Source: Azolla caroliniana
Lineage: Eukaryota > Polypodiophyta
NCBI GenBank assembly: GCA_043228905.1
Contig: JBHGNT010000012.1
Span: forward strand, 13,702,001 to 13,766,000
Direction of reading: 5' to 3'
Length of the DNA stretch: 64,000 nucleotides
The notes below the pieces were generated by a model. That model was not told the origin of the DNA and made no database searches. It saw only the letters and a program-made list of their open reading frames with translations. This document shows, piece after piece, positions 20,216 to 32,500 of this stretch. A program made the translations under genes and the position numbers. Position 1 is the first letter of the stretch. The number at the start of each line of letters is the position of its first letter.

Positions 20216-20894
20216 TGTTGGGATTTCGGTCCCTCCGGATGGGATGTCCGGAGATGAATGACGGCAATCGCGGTTACGGTTACGGTCCCGGCTACGGAGC
20301 CGGATGATGAAGACCCCGGCTACGGAGCCGGATGATGAAGACCCCGGCTACGGAGCCGGATGATGAAGACCCCGGCTACGGAGCCGGATGCTGAAGACCC
20401 CGGTTACGGAGCCGGATGACGTATGTACCCGGAGAGAGATCCGGATGTGGGGACATATTTGTGAATATGTTTGCCAAGGGCCCTTGAGGCTATATTTGTA
20501 AATAGCCCGAAAGTCATATGTGTATAAATATGACTTAGGGCAAACTGTTGTACGTGTTGTTGCTCATTTTCTGTTTTCACAAAGGGGGGGGGTGAAGAGA
20601 GCAGCCGAGAGAGAGAGAGAGAGAGAGAGAAAGAGGTCGACGCCTCTGTGTATTACCGCCGCCTGTGGCGAAGACAATGAGCCCAAGGTTGTTGCCTTGT
20701 AGCTACACCTTTTGTACATCTCTGTTCATAGTGATAGTTGGAGTTTGAGGACTCCCGTGGTTTTTCCCATTTAGGGTTTTCCACGTAAAACACTCTGTGT
20801 ACTCTTCTCTCTACTGTCTTCGTGCATTGTGTATTTTCCCGTTTTCTGTGATTTGATCCTATTCCTCGGTTGTGGCCGAGCACTGAGCGCAACA
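20216..20894 (+). repeat. Element C 3' LTR (679 bp)
   Basis: Same as the 5' LTR except five minisatellite units instead of three (+56 bp), one more GA unit, and G to A in GACAGTGAG/GACAATGAG. Confidence 0.95.
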
Positions 20895-21012
20895 GTATTG
20901 ACGTGAGATAATGATATCGATTAATGCTCGCCCATGATATGTTTACATCACGACAAGATGTTATGACTATATCTCTGACCTTATCCTATTTCTTTTCCAG
21001 AAATAATCTTTA

Positions 21013-24000
21013 ATGGCTCAAATTAACGACCCGATGTCATCCGCTCAAGCGGAAGGAACTCAAGGGAATCCTCCTGGACAAATGTCCACTGAGATGTATT
21101 TGGCACAAATAACCCAATACCTTAGTTTCACCGCTCAACAGATGACCGAACTTCGGCAATCTCAGAGTGCTCTTGAGGCACGTGTCATTAGTCTACAACG
21201 TGAGACTAATAGACCTGATGAGCGACAAGGTGAACCATCATTTGTCGTTAAGCCATTTACGGGAGACAAAAAGGAAAGAACCGAAGAAGCAATCTGCACA
21301 TGGCTTGGACGATGGGAGTCTCATTTTGAGCTCTATCCCACGCCAGATAGTACGAAGATTGCATATGTCGGCCGAGAACTCGGGGGTAAGGCCGCCGCCT
21401 GGTGGCGTGGCCTCCGTACTATGGGGAAATTGCCCGATACCTGTACAGATTTTGTCACGGTTTTTAAGGGCCAATTTCTGCAACCTCCCTCTCGAACCGA
21501 GGCAGCACAAGCTTTAATGAACCTCTCTAGCAGGAAATTTTCCTCGCTAGAAGACTATGTTCACCATGCTAGAACCCAAATCCAAAAATCGGGTCTAGAA
21601 GGGGACAATTGGTTGATAGCTTGTTTTGTCAATGGCATCCCCAATTCGGACTATCACTCGATAGTGCACGATAAGGATCCAAAATCCTTCGAAGAGGCCG
21701 TTGAAATAGTTCTTCGTTCTCAACGCACTTCGAAGAAGGACCATAACAAACCCAACGAAGCGCCCGGGACTAAGCAGTCGCAATTTGTTGGGAAACGCAA
21801 GACACCCAACGAATTCCTGGATCGCGATTGTAAGCGACAACATCCTTTTTGTGTATTCTGCAAAAAGAAGGGTCATACAAAAGATCAATGTCGAAAGCTC
21901 CAACGGAAAGAGCACGACAACAAAGCTAAAGCTGCAGACCATAAAGGTCAGATTCCTAATGTCCTTCAGGTCTATACACATCATTTAAGTAATTGTCAAT
22001 GTTCTTTCCCTCACTATGTATTGGGTCCCAATGATTTACTACGTGCAAACGGGTATATCAATGGATCTCCCGTACAATTTTTATTTGATTCGGGAAGCTC
22101 ACACAATTTTGTGAATGATCGTTTGGTTCAGATATGGGGAATCCAACCCACCGTAAGTGATCACACCTACACGGTGCACTTGGCTGATGGAAGAGTACAA
22201 TACATCAACGGGGCGATTCATTCATTAGGAATTTCTATTGATACTTATATAGAGGAAGTAGACTTCCATGTAATGAATCTTTGTACCACCGATGTAATAC
22301 TGGGTTATCCCTGGTTTTATAATAAAAACTCTTCTTTATTTATTGATTGGGTTCGACATTCCATTTCTTTTGTACTGAACGATTGTACGCATTTTATTCA
22401 ATGTGTAAAAAAACAATCCCTCTCGATTGTTTCCTCGTGTCCATCAATATCCGAGTTGTCTTGTTCTACGTTATTTTATTGTGTACTTGATCCGGACATT
22501 CACGTTTACAATATCGATAATGTCCCGATTCAATTAACATATTTTGAACAACAACAACTTGATGAAATCTTAAATGATTTTCATGATGTTTTTCCAAGTG
22601 AACTACCTGATGGGTTACCTCCTAAACGTAATATAGACCATCGTATAGATATTGTACCTGGTGTTGCACCAATAAGTATACCTCCGTATCGCTTAAGTCG
22701 ATCCGAAGAAGATGAGGTATCTAAGCAACTCAAGGACTATTTACGAATGGGTTATATACGTTATAGTAAATCTCCATGGGGTGCACCAGTTCTCTTGGTT
22801 AAAAAGAAAGAGGGCACATGGCGTATGTGTATTAATTACCGACGCTTGAATAAAGTGACGATAAGGAATTCGTATCCATTGCCCCGGGCTGACGATCTAA
22901 TTGACCGTCTCCAGGGAGCTCGGTATTTTACGAAACTTGATCTCCGTACTGGCTACCATCAAATACGAATAAGTGAGGACGATGTTCGTAAAACGGCATT
23001 TCGTACGCGCTATGGCCATTACGAGTTTTTGGTTATGCCTTTTGGTTTGACCAATGCTCTGGCTACTTTTCAACAAGAAATGAATGACATTTTCCGAGAA
23101 CAACTTGGAAAATTTGTCGTTATTTTCTTGGATGATATTTTAGTTTATAGCCGTACATTACAAGAACATGCTACACATGTCCGCTTTGTTTTACAAACAT
23201 TGCGTGACAAACAGTTTTATGCGAAGATCTCAAAATGTGAGTTCTTCAAGAAATCAATTACTTATCTAGGACATCTCATAACCGAACGAGGAGTTGAAAT
23301 TGATCCTTCTCGCATTGAGAAAATCAAGCTTTGGCCCACTCTTCGGAATATTCGAGAAGTTCGATCATTCCTTGGTTTTGTGGGGTTTTTGCGAAAGTCT
23401 CTTCGTAATTACTCCCAATTGACGATGCCGTTTACTGATCTTTTAAAAGGTCAAACGCGTAAGTCTACAAAACCTATTGTGTGGAATGCTACACTAGACC
23501 TTGCATTTAAGGAACTCAAGGACCTAGTTTGCAAGGCTCCTTCACTTCTTTTACCTGATCCTTCAAAACCTTTTGAGGTTGAAACCGATGCAAGCGATTA
23601 TGCTATAGGTGCTGTCTTGTATCAAGATGGTAAACCAATAGCATTCGAGAGTAAGAAACTTGATTCTGCTCAATGTCGGTATACCGTTCAAGAAAAGGAA
23701 TTATTTGCAGTTATACATGCGCTCAAAACATGGCGCCATTATCTTTATGGAAATCACTTTGTGGTAACTACGGACCACGAGTCCTTGAAATATTTTTGTG
23801 ACCAACAAGACCTCAAAGGTCGTAAGGCACGATGGGCTGATCTCATCCAGGACTTTGATTTTTCCATACGATATCGTAAAGGTTCCATGAACATTGTCGC
23901 TGATGCACTAAGTCGCATCCGTGAAGTTAACACGCTTAGCTTCACTGAAATATCATCAGATCTTTATGATCACCTTCGAGGAAAGTATCCTGATGACAGT

Positions 24001-25446
24001 TATTTCGCAAAATACTGGGCTAGAGTTGAGTCTGGAACAGACACCACCACATCCTTGAAGGAATACTTCCACATTGCTAACGGTTTGCTCTACCGTAATG
24101 GGAAGGTTTGTGTTCCAGATTTACCCGAGGTCAAAAAGAGGATTCTTTTTGAATGCCATGATGCACCCTCCGCAGGGCACCCTGGAATACATCGTACATT
24201 CGTTCTCATCTCCACTCAATTTTATTGGCCTAAGATGCGTCCTGACATACATAGCTATGTGACTAAATGTCACCAGTGTCAGGTTAACAAAGCCGAGCGA
24301 CTTAAAGCCGCAGGACTTTTACATCCCCTGGACATTCCCAATAATAAGTGGGAAAGTATATCCATGGATTTTATTGTTAGCCTTCCTCGCACCCAAAAAG
24401 GTCATGATGCCATCTAGGTTGTCGTTGATCGACTAACTAAAATGGCCTGATTTATTGCTACTAAAACCACGGTAACAGCTCCTGAATTGGCTTACCAATT
24501 CGTTGACGAATTGTTTCGTTTTTATGGGTTACCGATGGATATCGTGAGTGATCGAGATCCAAAGTTTACTAGTGACTTCTGGACACAAGTCTTTAAGAAG
24601 TTAGAAACTACGTTGAGCATGAGCTCCACGGATCATCCTCAATCCGATGGACAGACAGAACGAGTAAATCAAATTATTGAGGACATGCTTCGAGCATACG
24701 TTGGTGCAAAACCAACAAAATGGGAACGTTATCTCCCAATTTTGGAGTTTGCTTATAACAGCTCCAAGCATACGTCGACGGGATATAGTCCTTTTATGTT
24801 GATGTATGGTTTTCAGCCACGAGCCCCGATTGATGTTACTATACATCATGATGAGTTGCGAAGTACGCAAAACTTTCTTCGGGATATGCAAGATATGTTG
24901 CATATTGCACGAGATAATATAAAAACAGCTCAAGATAGAGCGCGTTTTTATGCCGATCATCATCGGCAACCTCGTGTATTCAACCCTGGACAGAAGGTAT
25001 TTTTACGTGTACCTCACAATTCTAAGACATTGTCTACGGGTAAGTGCGCTAAGTTAGCCCCACGGTTTTGTGGACCTTTTACAGTCCTCAAACGAATTGG
25101 GTCATCAGCCTATCGTCTCGCTCTTCCCGATGGTGTCGGAATTCATCCAGTCTTTCATGTGAGTCGTCTAAAAGAACTTCTAGGTTCTGGCGACAATACA
25201 GTTACGACTGAAACTCTGGTTACTTCTGAAGAATTATCTTCTAAACCACATGTACCAGAAAGAATTCTCGATGTTAAAACAAAAAAATTACGTACTAAAG
25301 AAATCCGAGAATTTAAAATAAAATGGATGGATAAATCAATAAAAGATGCCACATGGGAACGCGAAAATACTCTTAGAACTAACTTCCCTAACTTTCCATT
25401 GCAAGAGTGCAATGTTTTAAAGAGGGGGAGTATGTTACGGGCATGA
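21013..25446 (+). pseudogene. Chromovirus gag-pol polyprotein, two in-frame stops
   Basis: The 1477-codon frame is opened by the first ATG after the probable leader intron. Domains: retrotransposon gag (residues about 75-230, AWWRGLR), CCHC knuckle [14 protein letters not shown] near 279, protease FDSGSSHNF near 358, RT with [11 protein letters not shown] near 706, RNase H from about 856 ([23 protein letters not shown]), integrase HHCC (GHPGIH...CHQCQ) and catalytic core (SMDFI, SDRDPKF, DGQTERVNQ), and a C-terminal chromodomain about 1415-1460 (ERILDVKTKK, FKIKWMDKS, ATWERENTL). Stops TAG 24415-24417 and TGA 24448-24450 cut the integrase core. The frame runs through the polypurine tract and ends at TGA 25444-25446, 12-14 nt inside the 3' LTR. 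Confidence 0.95.
25419..25432 (+). other. Polypurine tract of element B
   Basis: AAAGAGGGGGAGTA directly before the 3' LTR; it is also translated as the tail of pol. Confidence 0.85.
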
Positions 25447-25887
25447 CCATATAATATCCCGTGGTAAGAATTTACCGTAGTATTCTATACACGTGGATAA
25501 GTGTGAGGGTTAAACGAGAGTGTAAAGAAGGGGAGGATTACTTTTAATCCTCGGGATTGAGACAACCCATTAGGTCAAGTGTGAACATGCCTGGGGGCCT
25601 TGGGTATCGCTATAAATAAGAGGCCTAGCTACCCTCATTTGATCATGTTTTGACTACATCGAGACTCTGCTCGTGTGGTGGGTCAACTCTTGTAGCGAGC
25701 GCGCCAGCACCAGGTACGACTCGACGCCACGGCGGTGGTATGGGACGCCGATCGAGGCTCGAGTCCGTCTCGATCCCTTCGCTCGGGGGTGGTCGGGTGG
25801 ATCGGCACCCTTCTTTCTCTTTCTCCTTTCTATCTATCTTTTCATTATCCTTATCTTTAGCTTACGTTAGTACCAAGATCTATAATA
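25433..25887 (+). repeat. Element B 3' LTR (455 bp)
   Basis: Identical by eye to the 5' LTR over its first 401 bp; the last 50 bp differ by an approximately 10 bp insertion and several substitutions. Confidence 0.95.
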
Positions 25888-25892
25888 CGAGC

Positions 25893-26613
25893 CAACCAAG
25901 GCATCAACCCCTCTGTCAATCAATCCCTAAGAAGGGGAGGATGATTCTACATCGCCGAAATCCTATTGCAAGGGCGAATCATCCAACAAGACTCTTGATG
26001 ACGGTTCAAGAAATATAGGTCAACCAATTGAGTTGATCGATGGACTCAACCAACTAATATCTTGGCACCTAGGAGATCAAGACGAGTCAGAAGGCCGACC
26101 AAGTTTGATCAAGCGGGCCTCAACTACATCCACTACACCGACACAGCCGAACCAATCTCATATGAAGAAGCTATGGCCACACCGGATGCCGAGACATGGT
26201 TGTAAGCCATGAGATTCGAAATGGACTCGATAAAAGAGAATCAGACATGGGAGTTGGTCAAATTACCAGTCGATAGGAAGTAGTTACCTTGTAAATGGGT
26301 CTATTGATACAAGTATGTGTGAGGTTCCGATCGACCTAAGTACAAAGCTCGGCTCGTTGCCAAAGGTTTCAAACAGGAACATGGGGTTGATTATGACGAG
26401 ATCTTCTTGCCAATAGTCAAAATGACCATTCTTCGGCTCCTTCTCGGGGTCGTGGCAACTGAAGACCTAGAGCTCAAACAACTAGATGTCAAAACAGCCT
26501 TCCTTCAAGGAGATCGAGATGAAGACAACTATATGTCTCAATCGGCAGACTTCACATTGACAGGGGAGCAAGGTCACCTCGTCTGCAAGATGAAGAAGAG
26601 CCTATATGGCCTC
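25893..26613 (+). pseudogene. Element A RT N-terminal half
   Basis: After the TSD of B the charged linker of A resumes, then SYEEAMATPDAETW, WELVKLPVDRK, YKARLVAKGFKQEHGVDYDEIF, QLDVKTAFLQGD and KMKKSLYGL, where element G cuts in at 26614. Stops at several places between 25920 and 26330. Confidence 0.85.
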
Positions 26614-27082
26614 TATTGAGTGGACAAGCTCAATTGGATCGACATCGGTTGAGTATGCCAGAGCCGGATCGGAGTCCAGAACGAAGAACTGGATCGTTGT
26701 TCGTATATATCGGTATTTGGAATCTAGAGCCGGACCGGAGAACCGAATCGTACTCTGGAATAGTGAGAACCGGTAGGCTGTTGAAGCCTACGGTCTGAGC
26801 CTAGTATGTAAGCATATTCCTTGGAGTTAGTGTTAGACACTCGTATGAGCATTGGAGTACATGTCAATACTTCTGTCAGTCCTTTTAAGGACTTGTATAA
26901 AAGTGCTCATTGAGCACATTGTATGTATAGAGCGTTATTATTTTGAATTGAGTTTAGTTCTACTCTATCTGTCTCTCTCGTTTACTCTCTGTGTGTTCAA
27001 GCTTCCATTAGACCTTGTCTTTGTTTTCTGTTGGTATGCGGCTAAGCCGGTTTGTCTAAGCTTCCGCACACGATTCTTCACA
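26614..27082 (+). repeat. Element G 5' LTR (469 bp)
   Basis: Starts TATTGAGTGG (expected TGTTGAG) directly at the break in element A's RT frame; ends CA before the primer site. Confidence 0.85.
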
Positions 27083-27183
27083 TGGTATTAGAGCAAGAGG
27101 GTTAGAACATCCTCTACTGCTGACAAGCGATTTGTCAAATACAAACCCAAACCTAACACCCGGTAAAATAGACAGAAGAAGAT

Positions 27184-28380
27184 ATGGACAAAAGCATTGC
27201 GAGCTCACTTCCTGCAGAAAATCTTGACCGGAGCAACTATGTGTCTTGGTTGTATAAGATGCATCAGTACCTACTAGGACACAAATATTGGAGCTACGTG
27301 GAAGGAGCAAATGCAACAATGCTTGATTCGGCACACATGGACTTCCCGGCATGGGAGCAAGGAGCGAGTAGAGTTTTGTATTGCCTTACATCCTGTGTGC
27401 ACGATCAGGTGCTCATCTACATCAGAGACGGAAAGTCGTCGAAGGAGGCCGGGGAAAATCTCCGGAATATTTTCGCCGCAAGTACCACGGCTCGGAAATT
27501 GCAGCTCTGGCAATAGCTCAACAGTATCTGGGAACGAGACATGTCGGTTACCTACTACACCACAAAGATCAAGGAGATCTATGATGCACTCGGGTCCATC
27601 AATGTGACGGTGGATGAAGACAAGATGGTTCAGATATGCCTTGGTGGTCTAGCACAACGGTACGGGCCAATCCCGATTGTAATTTGCACCTGGGAGAAGC
27701 CACCGTCATTCTTCAACCTGGAATCGACGGTGATGGTCTAAGAAAACCACACGAGTGGGTCGAGGACCACTGAATCAGACAGTCGGATGTTGTACACGGA
27801 GGCAGATCAACCCCGTGGGCGTGGAGGATGAGGTGGGTTGGCACGCAATGGAGGCAACCAACAAGAGCATAATCGGAGGCACAGAGATGGTGTCGACAAC
27901 AATTCTAAACCCTCCACAAGCAGGGGGAGTCAAGGCAACGCCGGAAACCGGCAAGGGAAGGCCGACATGGAATGTTGGTATTGTGGCAAGAAAGGCCACC
28001 GGGAGAGCGAGTGTTGGAAGAAGCGCGCCGGTTCGGATAAATCCAGATCTAGTAAGGCCAAACAAGGGAACCGATAGAGCTTGCACTACACAGAGGAATC
28101 GGAAGGATCCAGAACTGGTAAGACCGGAAAAGGCCCAACCTTCATGATTAAGCACAAGGCGAACTCGATAAAGAAGACCACTTCCGGATCAGAGGAATTG
28201 TTGTATGTTGATTCCAGAGCGTCCAACCATATGAAGAGTCACGAAGAGTGGTTCTCGTATCTAGAAAAATAGGAAAAACATGGAGTTGTCAAAACCGAAG
28301 ATGACACTCCTTACCCGATCGAGCATGTCGGGCAAAGAGGGAAGCTCATGGACGTGTTGCACATTTCGACAATCACGAAG
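27184..28380 (+). pseudogene. Element G gag-protease, decayed
   Basis: Gag N-terminus MDKSIASSLPAENLDRSNY, then stops near 27516 and 27741; CCHC knuckle CWYCGKKGHRESEC at about 27973-28014; protease remnant LYVDSRASNHM (DSG changed to DSR). Highly similar to the E gag, which it allows one to align through the breaks. Confidence 0.85.
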
Positions 28381-30975
28381 AACCTAGTGTCGGTCAGACA
28401 GATCGTCGACCAGGGGATGTTTCATCGTGGAAGAGGGCTAGATCATTGCGCAAGGGTGCAAGGATAGGAGGATGTTCATCCTCAACACCAACGACGTCGG
28501 CACCGCCTTGTTTGTCAAAGGGTAGAAGATCGAATAGTACATCAATCTCTGGCACAAGGGGATCAACCATATCAATTACCGGAGGCTTCAGGACTTGCAA
28601 TCGAAATAGATTGTATTCGAATTGCTGAAATGTAGTGGCTAGAGTCAATATTTCATCTCCTTCATCGATGACTACAATCGACACACATGGATCTACCTGA
28701 TCGAAAGGAAAAGCAAAGTTTTCAATTGTTTCCAGAACCTGCAAAGCCTTGTGGAACGGGAAATGGAGAGGAAGATCAAGTGTCTGCGGTCGGATGGCGA
28801 AAAAGAATACTTTTCCGGCTAACTCAACAGTTATCATCAATAGAAGGGAATTCAGAGAGAATTTAGTTGCAGATATACACCATAACAAAATGGTGTGGCG
28901 GAAAGGAAGAACCAGTCGATTGTTGACGTGGCAAGGGCAATACTGGAGGAGAAGAGCATGCCCAAGTTCTACTGGGTTGAGGTGGTGTGGATGGTCATCG
29001 ACATCCAAAAACGGATTGGGGATAAGGTGTCAGCAAACGAGTTGTATTTCAGGGGAAAGTCGAATTTAAGGCACCTTAAGCTATTCGGTAGCATAGCCTA
29101 TGTGCATGTACCAGATGAGAAGCGGAGAACGTTGGATCTGAAGTCGGAGAAGTGCATATTTGTTGGCCACTCTCATGAGTAGAAGGGGTATAAGTGCTAT
29201 GACCCCCAAACAAAGACAGTCTGAGTAAGCTGAGATGTCGACTTTGACGAATCAACATCCTGGTACTCTCGACCGACTCAAGGCCCCAACTCCAACCCGA
29301 TTCTGGAAGATGAGCCTAGTGAGCCGGAAACAATCCAGGAGGAGTTCATTACTCTAAACGAGAGTCCAATCTCATTTTGGCTGAGCGGTGAGTGACTGAG
29401 TTGGAACGACCTGTTGGACGAAGAGTCGACAAGCAGTGGAGACTCGATCAGGCTCTCCCCATGCAAGGAACCGAGGAGACGGTTCACGCGCAAAGAGAAA
29501 GGGAAAAAGAAGATGCCATAATATGACACCGATAGAGACGAGTCGAATCAGAGTGAATCCGACTCCGGAAAGAACAGAGAGGAATCTTTGGAAGAGAAGT
29601 TCGAGTTAGCCAAGAATGCCTTGAAATCAGCTAACAAAAAGTTATGTCAATTGACCTGCCAGAAGAACCCCGTAAAGAGGTATGGATATAATGAGTACAT
29701 TGCGCATCACTCTGCGTACATGACGAAAGTGGCAGAAGTGCATGAGCCGGAGAGCCACGTCGAAGCGATGAAAGACGTGAAGTAGCATGCCACTATGGAG
29801 GAAGAGATGCAAGCACTCAATGCCAATGACACATGGGACCCGGTTGACCCTCCCTGACAATGCAAACCGATCGGTTGCAAGTGGGTGTACAAGGTAAAGT
29901 ATAATGTTGACAGTTCGGTCAACCGGTACAAGGCCCGACTAGTGGCGAAGGGATACACACAGACCCACGGAATCGATTATGACGAGACCTTCACTCCGAT
30001 AGCAAAGATGACGACGGTTCATGTGGTGCTAGGGGTTGCTACAGCAAGGGGGTGGCATCTTCACCAAATGGACGTGAAGAATGCATTTCTTCAAGGTGAC
30101 CTTGAGGAACAAGTTTACATGTCTCAACCCCTTGGTTTTCAGTCATAGATGAATAGGTCGGCAGTGTGCCGCCTCAAGAAGTTGCTTTATGGCCTAAAGC
30201 AAGGCCCTCGAGCTTGGAATGCGAAAATCACGCACCGGTTGCGTAAGATGGGGTTTGCGGCCTCAAAGTACGACTCTTCATTGTTCATTTGGAAAGGTCC
30301 GGTATGTATCTTACTATATGTAGATGATCTAGTGATCACCGGACCCGATGTTGCTGAAATCGGTTGAGTGAAGTCTCAATAGTCGGACGCATTTGAAATG
30401 AAGGACCAGGAGGACCTTCATTATTTCCTCGGGATCGAGGTGATTGATACTCCCGATGGCATATTGCTCTCACAACGACATTATGTTCGGGATACGTTGT
30501 ACAAGTTCGGCATGACCGATTGCCGAACAGTTTAATGATCAGCCGACCCGACATCAGCTATCTGGTCGGAGCGATCAATCAATTTATGTAGAAGCCGACC
30601 ATGGAGCACCTTCAATGTGCTCATTGAATATTGAGGTATGTTAGCGACACTAAGGACTGGGGATTGTTATACCGACACGGTATAACCGAAAAGCTAGTTG
30701 GATATACAAATGCCGATCGGGCCGGTGATGCGTCGGATCGTCGGTCCACTTCTAGTTACTTGTTCTCTCTAGGTAGTACGGTTGTTGTGTGGAGCAGCAA
30801 AAAGCAGCCGACTATGGCTCTATCGAGCACCGAGGTTGAGTATCGGGGCACTACCATTGCCACATGTGAAGTTATATGGGTTTGGCAGCTGCTGCAAGAC
30901 CTCCAGTTCAGAGTACTGACTCTTATCCCGATCTGCTATGACAACATGAGCAATATGCAACTTCGCGATCTACCC
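28381..30975 (+). pseudogene. Element G integrase-RT-RNase H, decayed
   Basis: Integrase scraps (28650-29180, VAERKNQSIVDVARAIL, LKLFGSIAYVHVPDE), RT at 29885-30367 (YKARLVAKGYTQTHGIDYDE, MDVKNAFLQGD, LLYVDDLVITGPD) and RNase H 30631-30970 (LVGYTNADRAGD, STEVEYRG). Many stops and frameshifts; the end is cut after CYDNMSNMQL. Confidence 0.88.
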
Positions 30976-31138
30976 AATCCACGACGGTGGTATGGGATGC
31001 CGATCGAGGCTCGAGTTTGTTTCGATCCCCTTCACTTGGGGGTGATCGAGTGGATTGACACCCTTCTTTCTCTCTCCTCTCTTATTTTTCTATCTATTAT
31101 ATCCTTATCTCATGCTTACATTAGGATATAGCTCTAAC
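30976..31138 (+). repeat. Element F 5' LTR, 3' third only
   Basis: From CGACGGTGGTATGGG to GATATAGCTCTAACA, followed by primer site TTGGTATCTGAGC. The U3 part was lost at the junction with element G. Confidence 0.88.
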
Positions 31139-31406
31139 AATTGGTATCTGAGCTTTTATTCTAATGTTTCTTTTGTTGATTGTTTTCTTTTTCTTCTTGT
31201 TGGATGGCGGTCGAATGTTGTGCAATCGATCAAGCTTGATCCAGATGAATATCAACAAAGGAACTTTGGTAACTCTTTATTTATTTATTTTTCTATTCTT
31301 TCTTCTCTCGATCTAATCATGTATAGTCAATATGTAATTTTTTTCATTGATTCAATTACGTTGTAGTGGTAATAATTGGTTGTATAAAACATACTCATAT
31401 GTGTAT

Positions 31407-31641
31407 GAGATCAATACCTCATTTGACATATATTTGATATGTGATTTGTGTCATATGCGTGCGAGGTTAATACCTCAATTGCGTGTTATGTTCACATACA
31501 TATACTACGTATGTATATGAGGTCAATGCCTCAATTTTTATGTAAATGATACGTGATTTGTGTCATATGCGTAAGAGGTCAATACCTCAATTGCGTATTA
31601 AGTTCAGGATGTTTCGTGTGCATAGAGGCTATATATGCCTC
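31407..31641 (+). repeat. 56 bp-period palindrome array in element F leader
   Basis: Units at 31407-31420, 31463-31476, 31519-31532, 31575-31588 and 31625-31641; spacings 56, 56, 56, 50. Arms are kept in most units (GAGGTTAATACCTC, GAGGTCAATACCTC), and in the last unit both arms carry matched changes (GAGGC/GCCTC). Confidence 0.9.
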
Positions 31642-32500
31642 CATTACATCATTCATTGGCTATGTTATGTTATGATTTCTAATATATGCATATGTAATCG
31701 TGTGTATACGTATTTAATTGTATACATGTGATAAACATAAATATGTGTATATTATTGTTTATTACGTGATTTTGGAATATCAAACGTTGCCCTTTCCAGG
31801 GTAAGGATCTTGGTGGCCATCCTCACATTTTTGTGAGAATGGAGTAGTCACCATCCCTTTTCAACAATTTTCTTTTGGGTCATACCCGTTGGTCACCTCG
31901 ATTTCGCTAGACATTACAACGAAACGATTATAACCACAATGATGTTATGAACATTAGGGCTTGATCCACTTCATGTGAGGTCGCTCCTATGATGACACAC
32001 ACATCCAACATCCCTTCCTCGTTACATGGTTGCAATGCCACCATGAGATCATCATTACATATGACATTCATAATGACGTAACCATCTGATGGGCCACGTG
32101 GGCCTACTACGAGAAGGGGGCTTGTGTGGCTTGACCATTAGGTTGCACTTTGGGGTATGTCATTGTAATGATGAGACTTGAGGTTAGGTAATGTACCAAC
32201 ATATTTTTCTTGTTAACAAGGGGAAAATAAGGTTTCTAAACACATATTTTTTCTTTTAAAAAAACATATATAGCCAAAAATGCCTTCGCATATCTCTTTA
32301 TTTTTATATGCAAAAACATTAAATATTCAAAAGGAGAAAACCATTTGGTTAGCTCAAGTTATTAATGTATTTGTTCTCGAGGTCTTAAGTTTACATATGA
32401 CCAAGACCATACAACATTATTGATACATATGACTATAAAACATGTTTAGACTTTAGGTCTAAGTGCACTTTGGGGTCCTCGTAATAGGACTTAAAGAGCC

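Larger units (their letters stand above)
15481..20894 (+). mobile_element. Element C: young full-length Ty1/copia, TSD GTATT
   Basis: 5414 bp; LTRs 15481-16101 and 20216-20894; TSD GTATT at 15476-15480 and 20895-20899. The uninterrupted target is seen in element F (GAGGGGTATTGACGTGAG near 42402). Primer site and polypurine tract are intact. Gag and pol are both long and uninterrupted but lie in different phases. LTRs differ by one substitution, one GA-repeat unit and two minisatellite units. Base composition (CCGG-rich) is unlike the AT-rich host leader around it. It is the youngest insertion in the window and the only one that looks possibly autonomous. Confidence 0.97.
14023..21000 (+). other. 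Candidate leader intron of element B (interrupted by C)
   Basis: A donor-like TTCG/GTAACT at 14022/14023 and a strong acceptor TTTCTTTTCCAG at 20989-21000 sit 12 nt before the gag ATG (21013). Removing element C and its duplicated TSD leaves 1559 nt. The donor is kept in F (TTTG/GTAACT near 31271) and in the left-end copy (TTCG/GTATTC). The acceptor AG is lost in F. Splicing is inferred, not shown. Confidence 0.45.
13462..25887 (+). mobile_element. Element B: Ty3/gypsy chromovirus, TSD CGAGC, split by element C
   Basis: LTRs 13462-13906 and 25433-25887, TSD CGAGC at 13457-13461 and 25888-25892, primer site TGGTATCAGAT at 13909, polypurine tract AAAGAGGGGGAGTA at 25419-25432. The gag-pol frame 21013-25446 carries two stops. 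Copia C sits in the leader. The first 401 bp of the two LTRs look identical, which points to a recent insertion even though the frame is broken. It is inserted in the pol region of copia A between the integrase and RT domains. Confidence 0.95.
26614..30975 (+). mobile_element. Element G: Ty1/copia (E family), 3'-truncated
   Basis: 5' LTR 26614-27082 is a relative of the E LTRs (AAGCTCAA..GG start, TCCTTTTAAGGACTTGTATAAAAGTGC block, end TTCTTCACA). Primer site TGGTATTAGAGC at 27083-27094. Internal region runs to RNase H and stops abruptly at about 30975 where the broken F LTR starts; no 3' LTR. The same junction has lost part of A's RT and F's U3. Confidence 0.88.
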
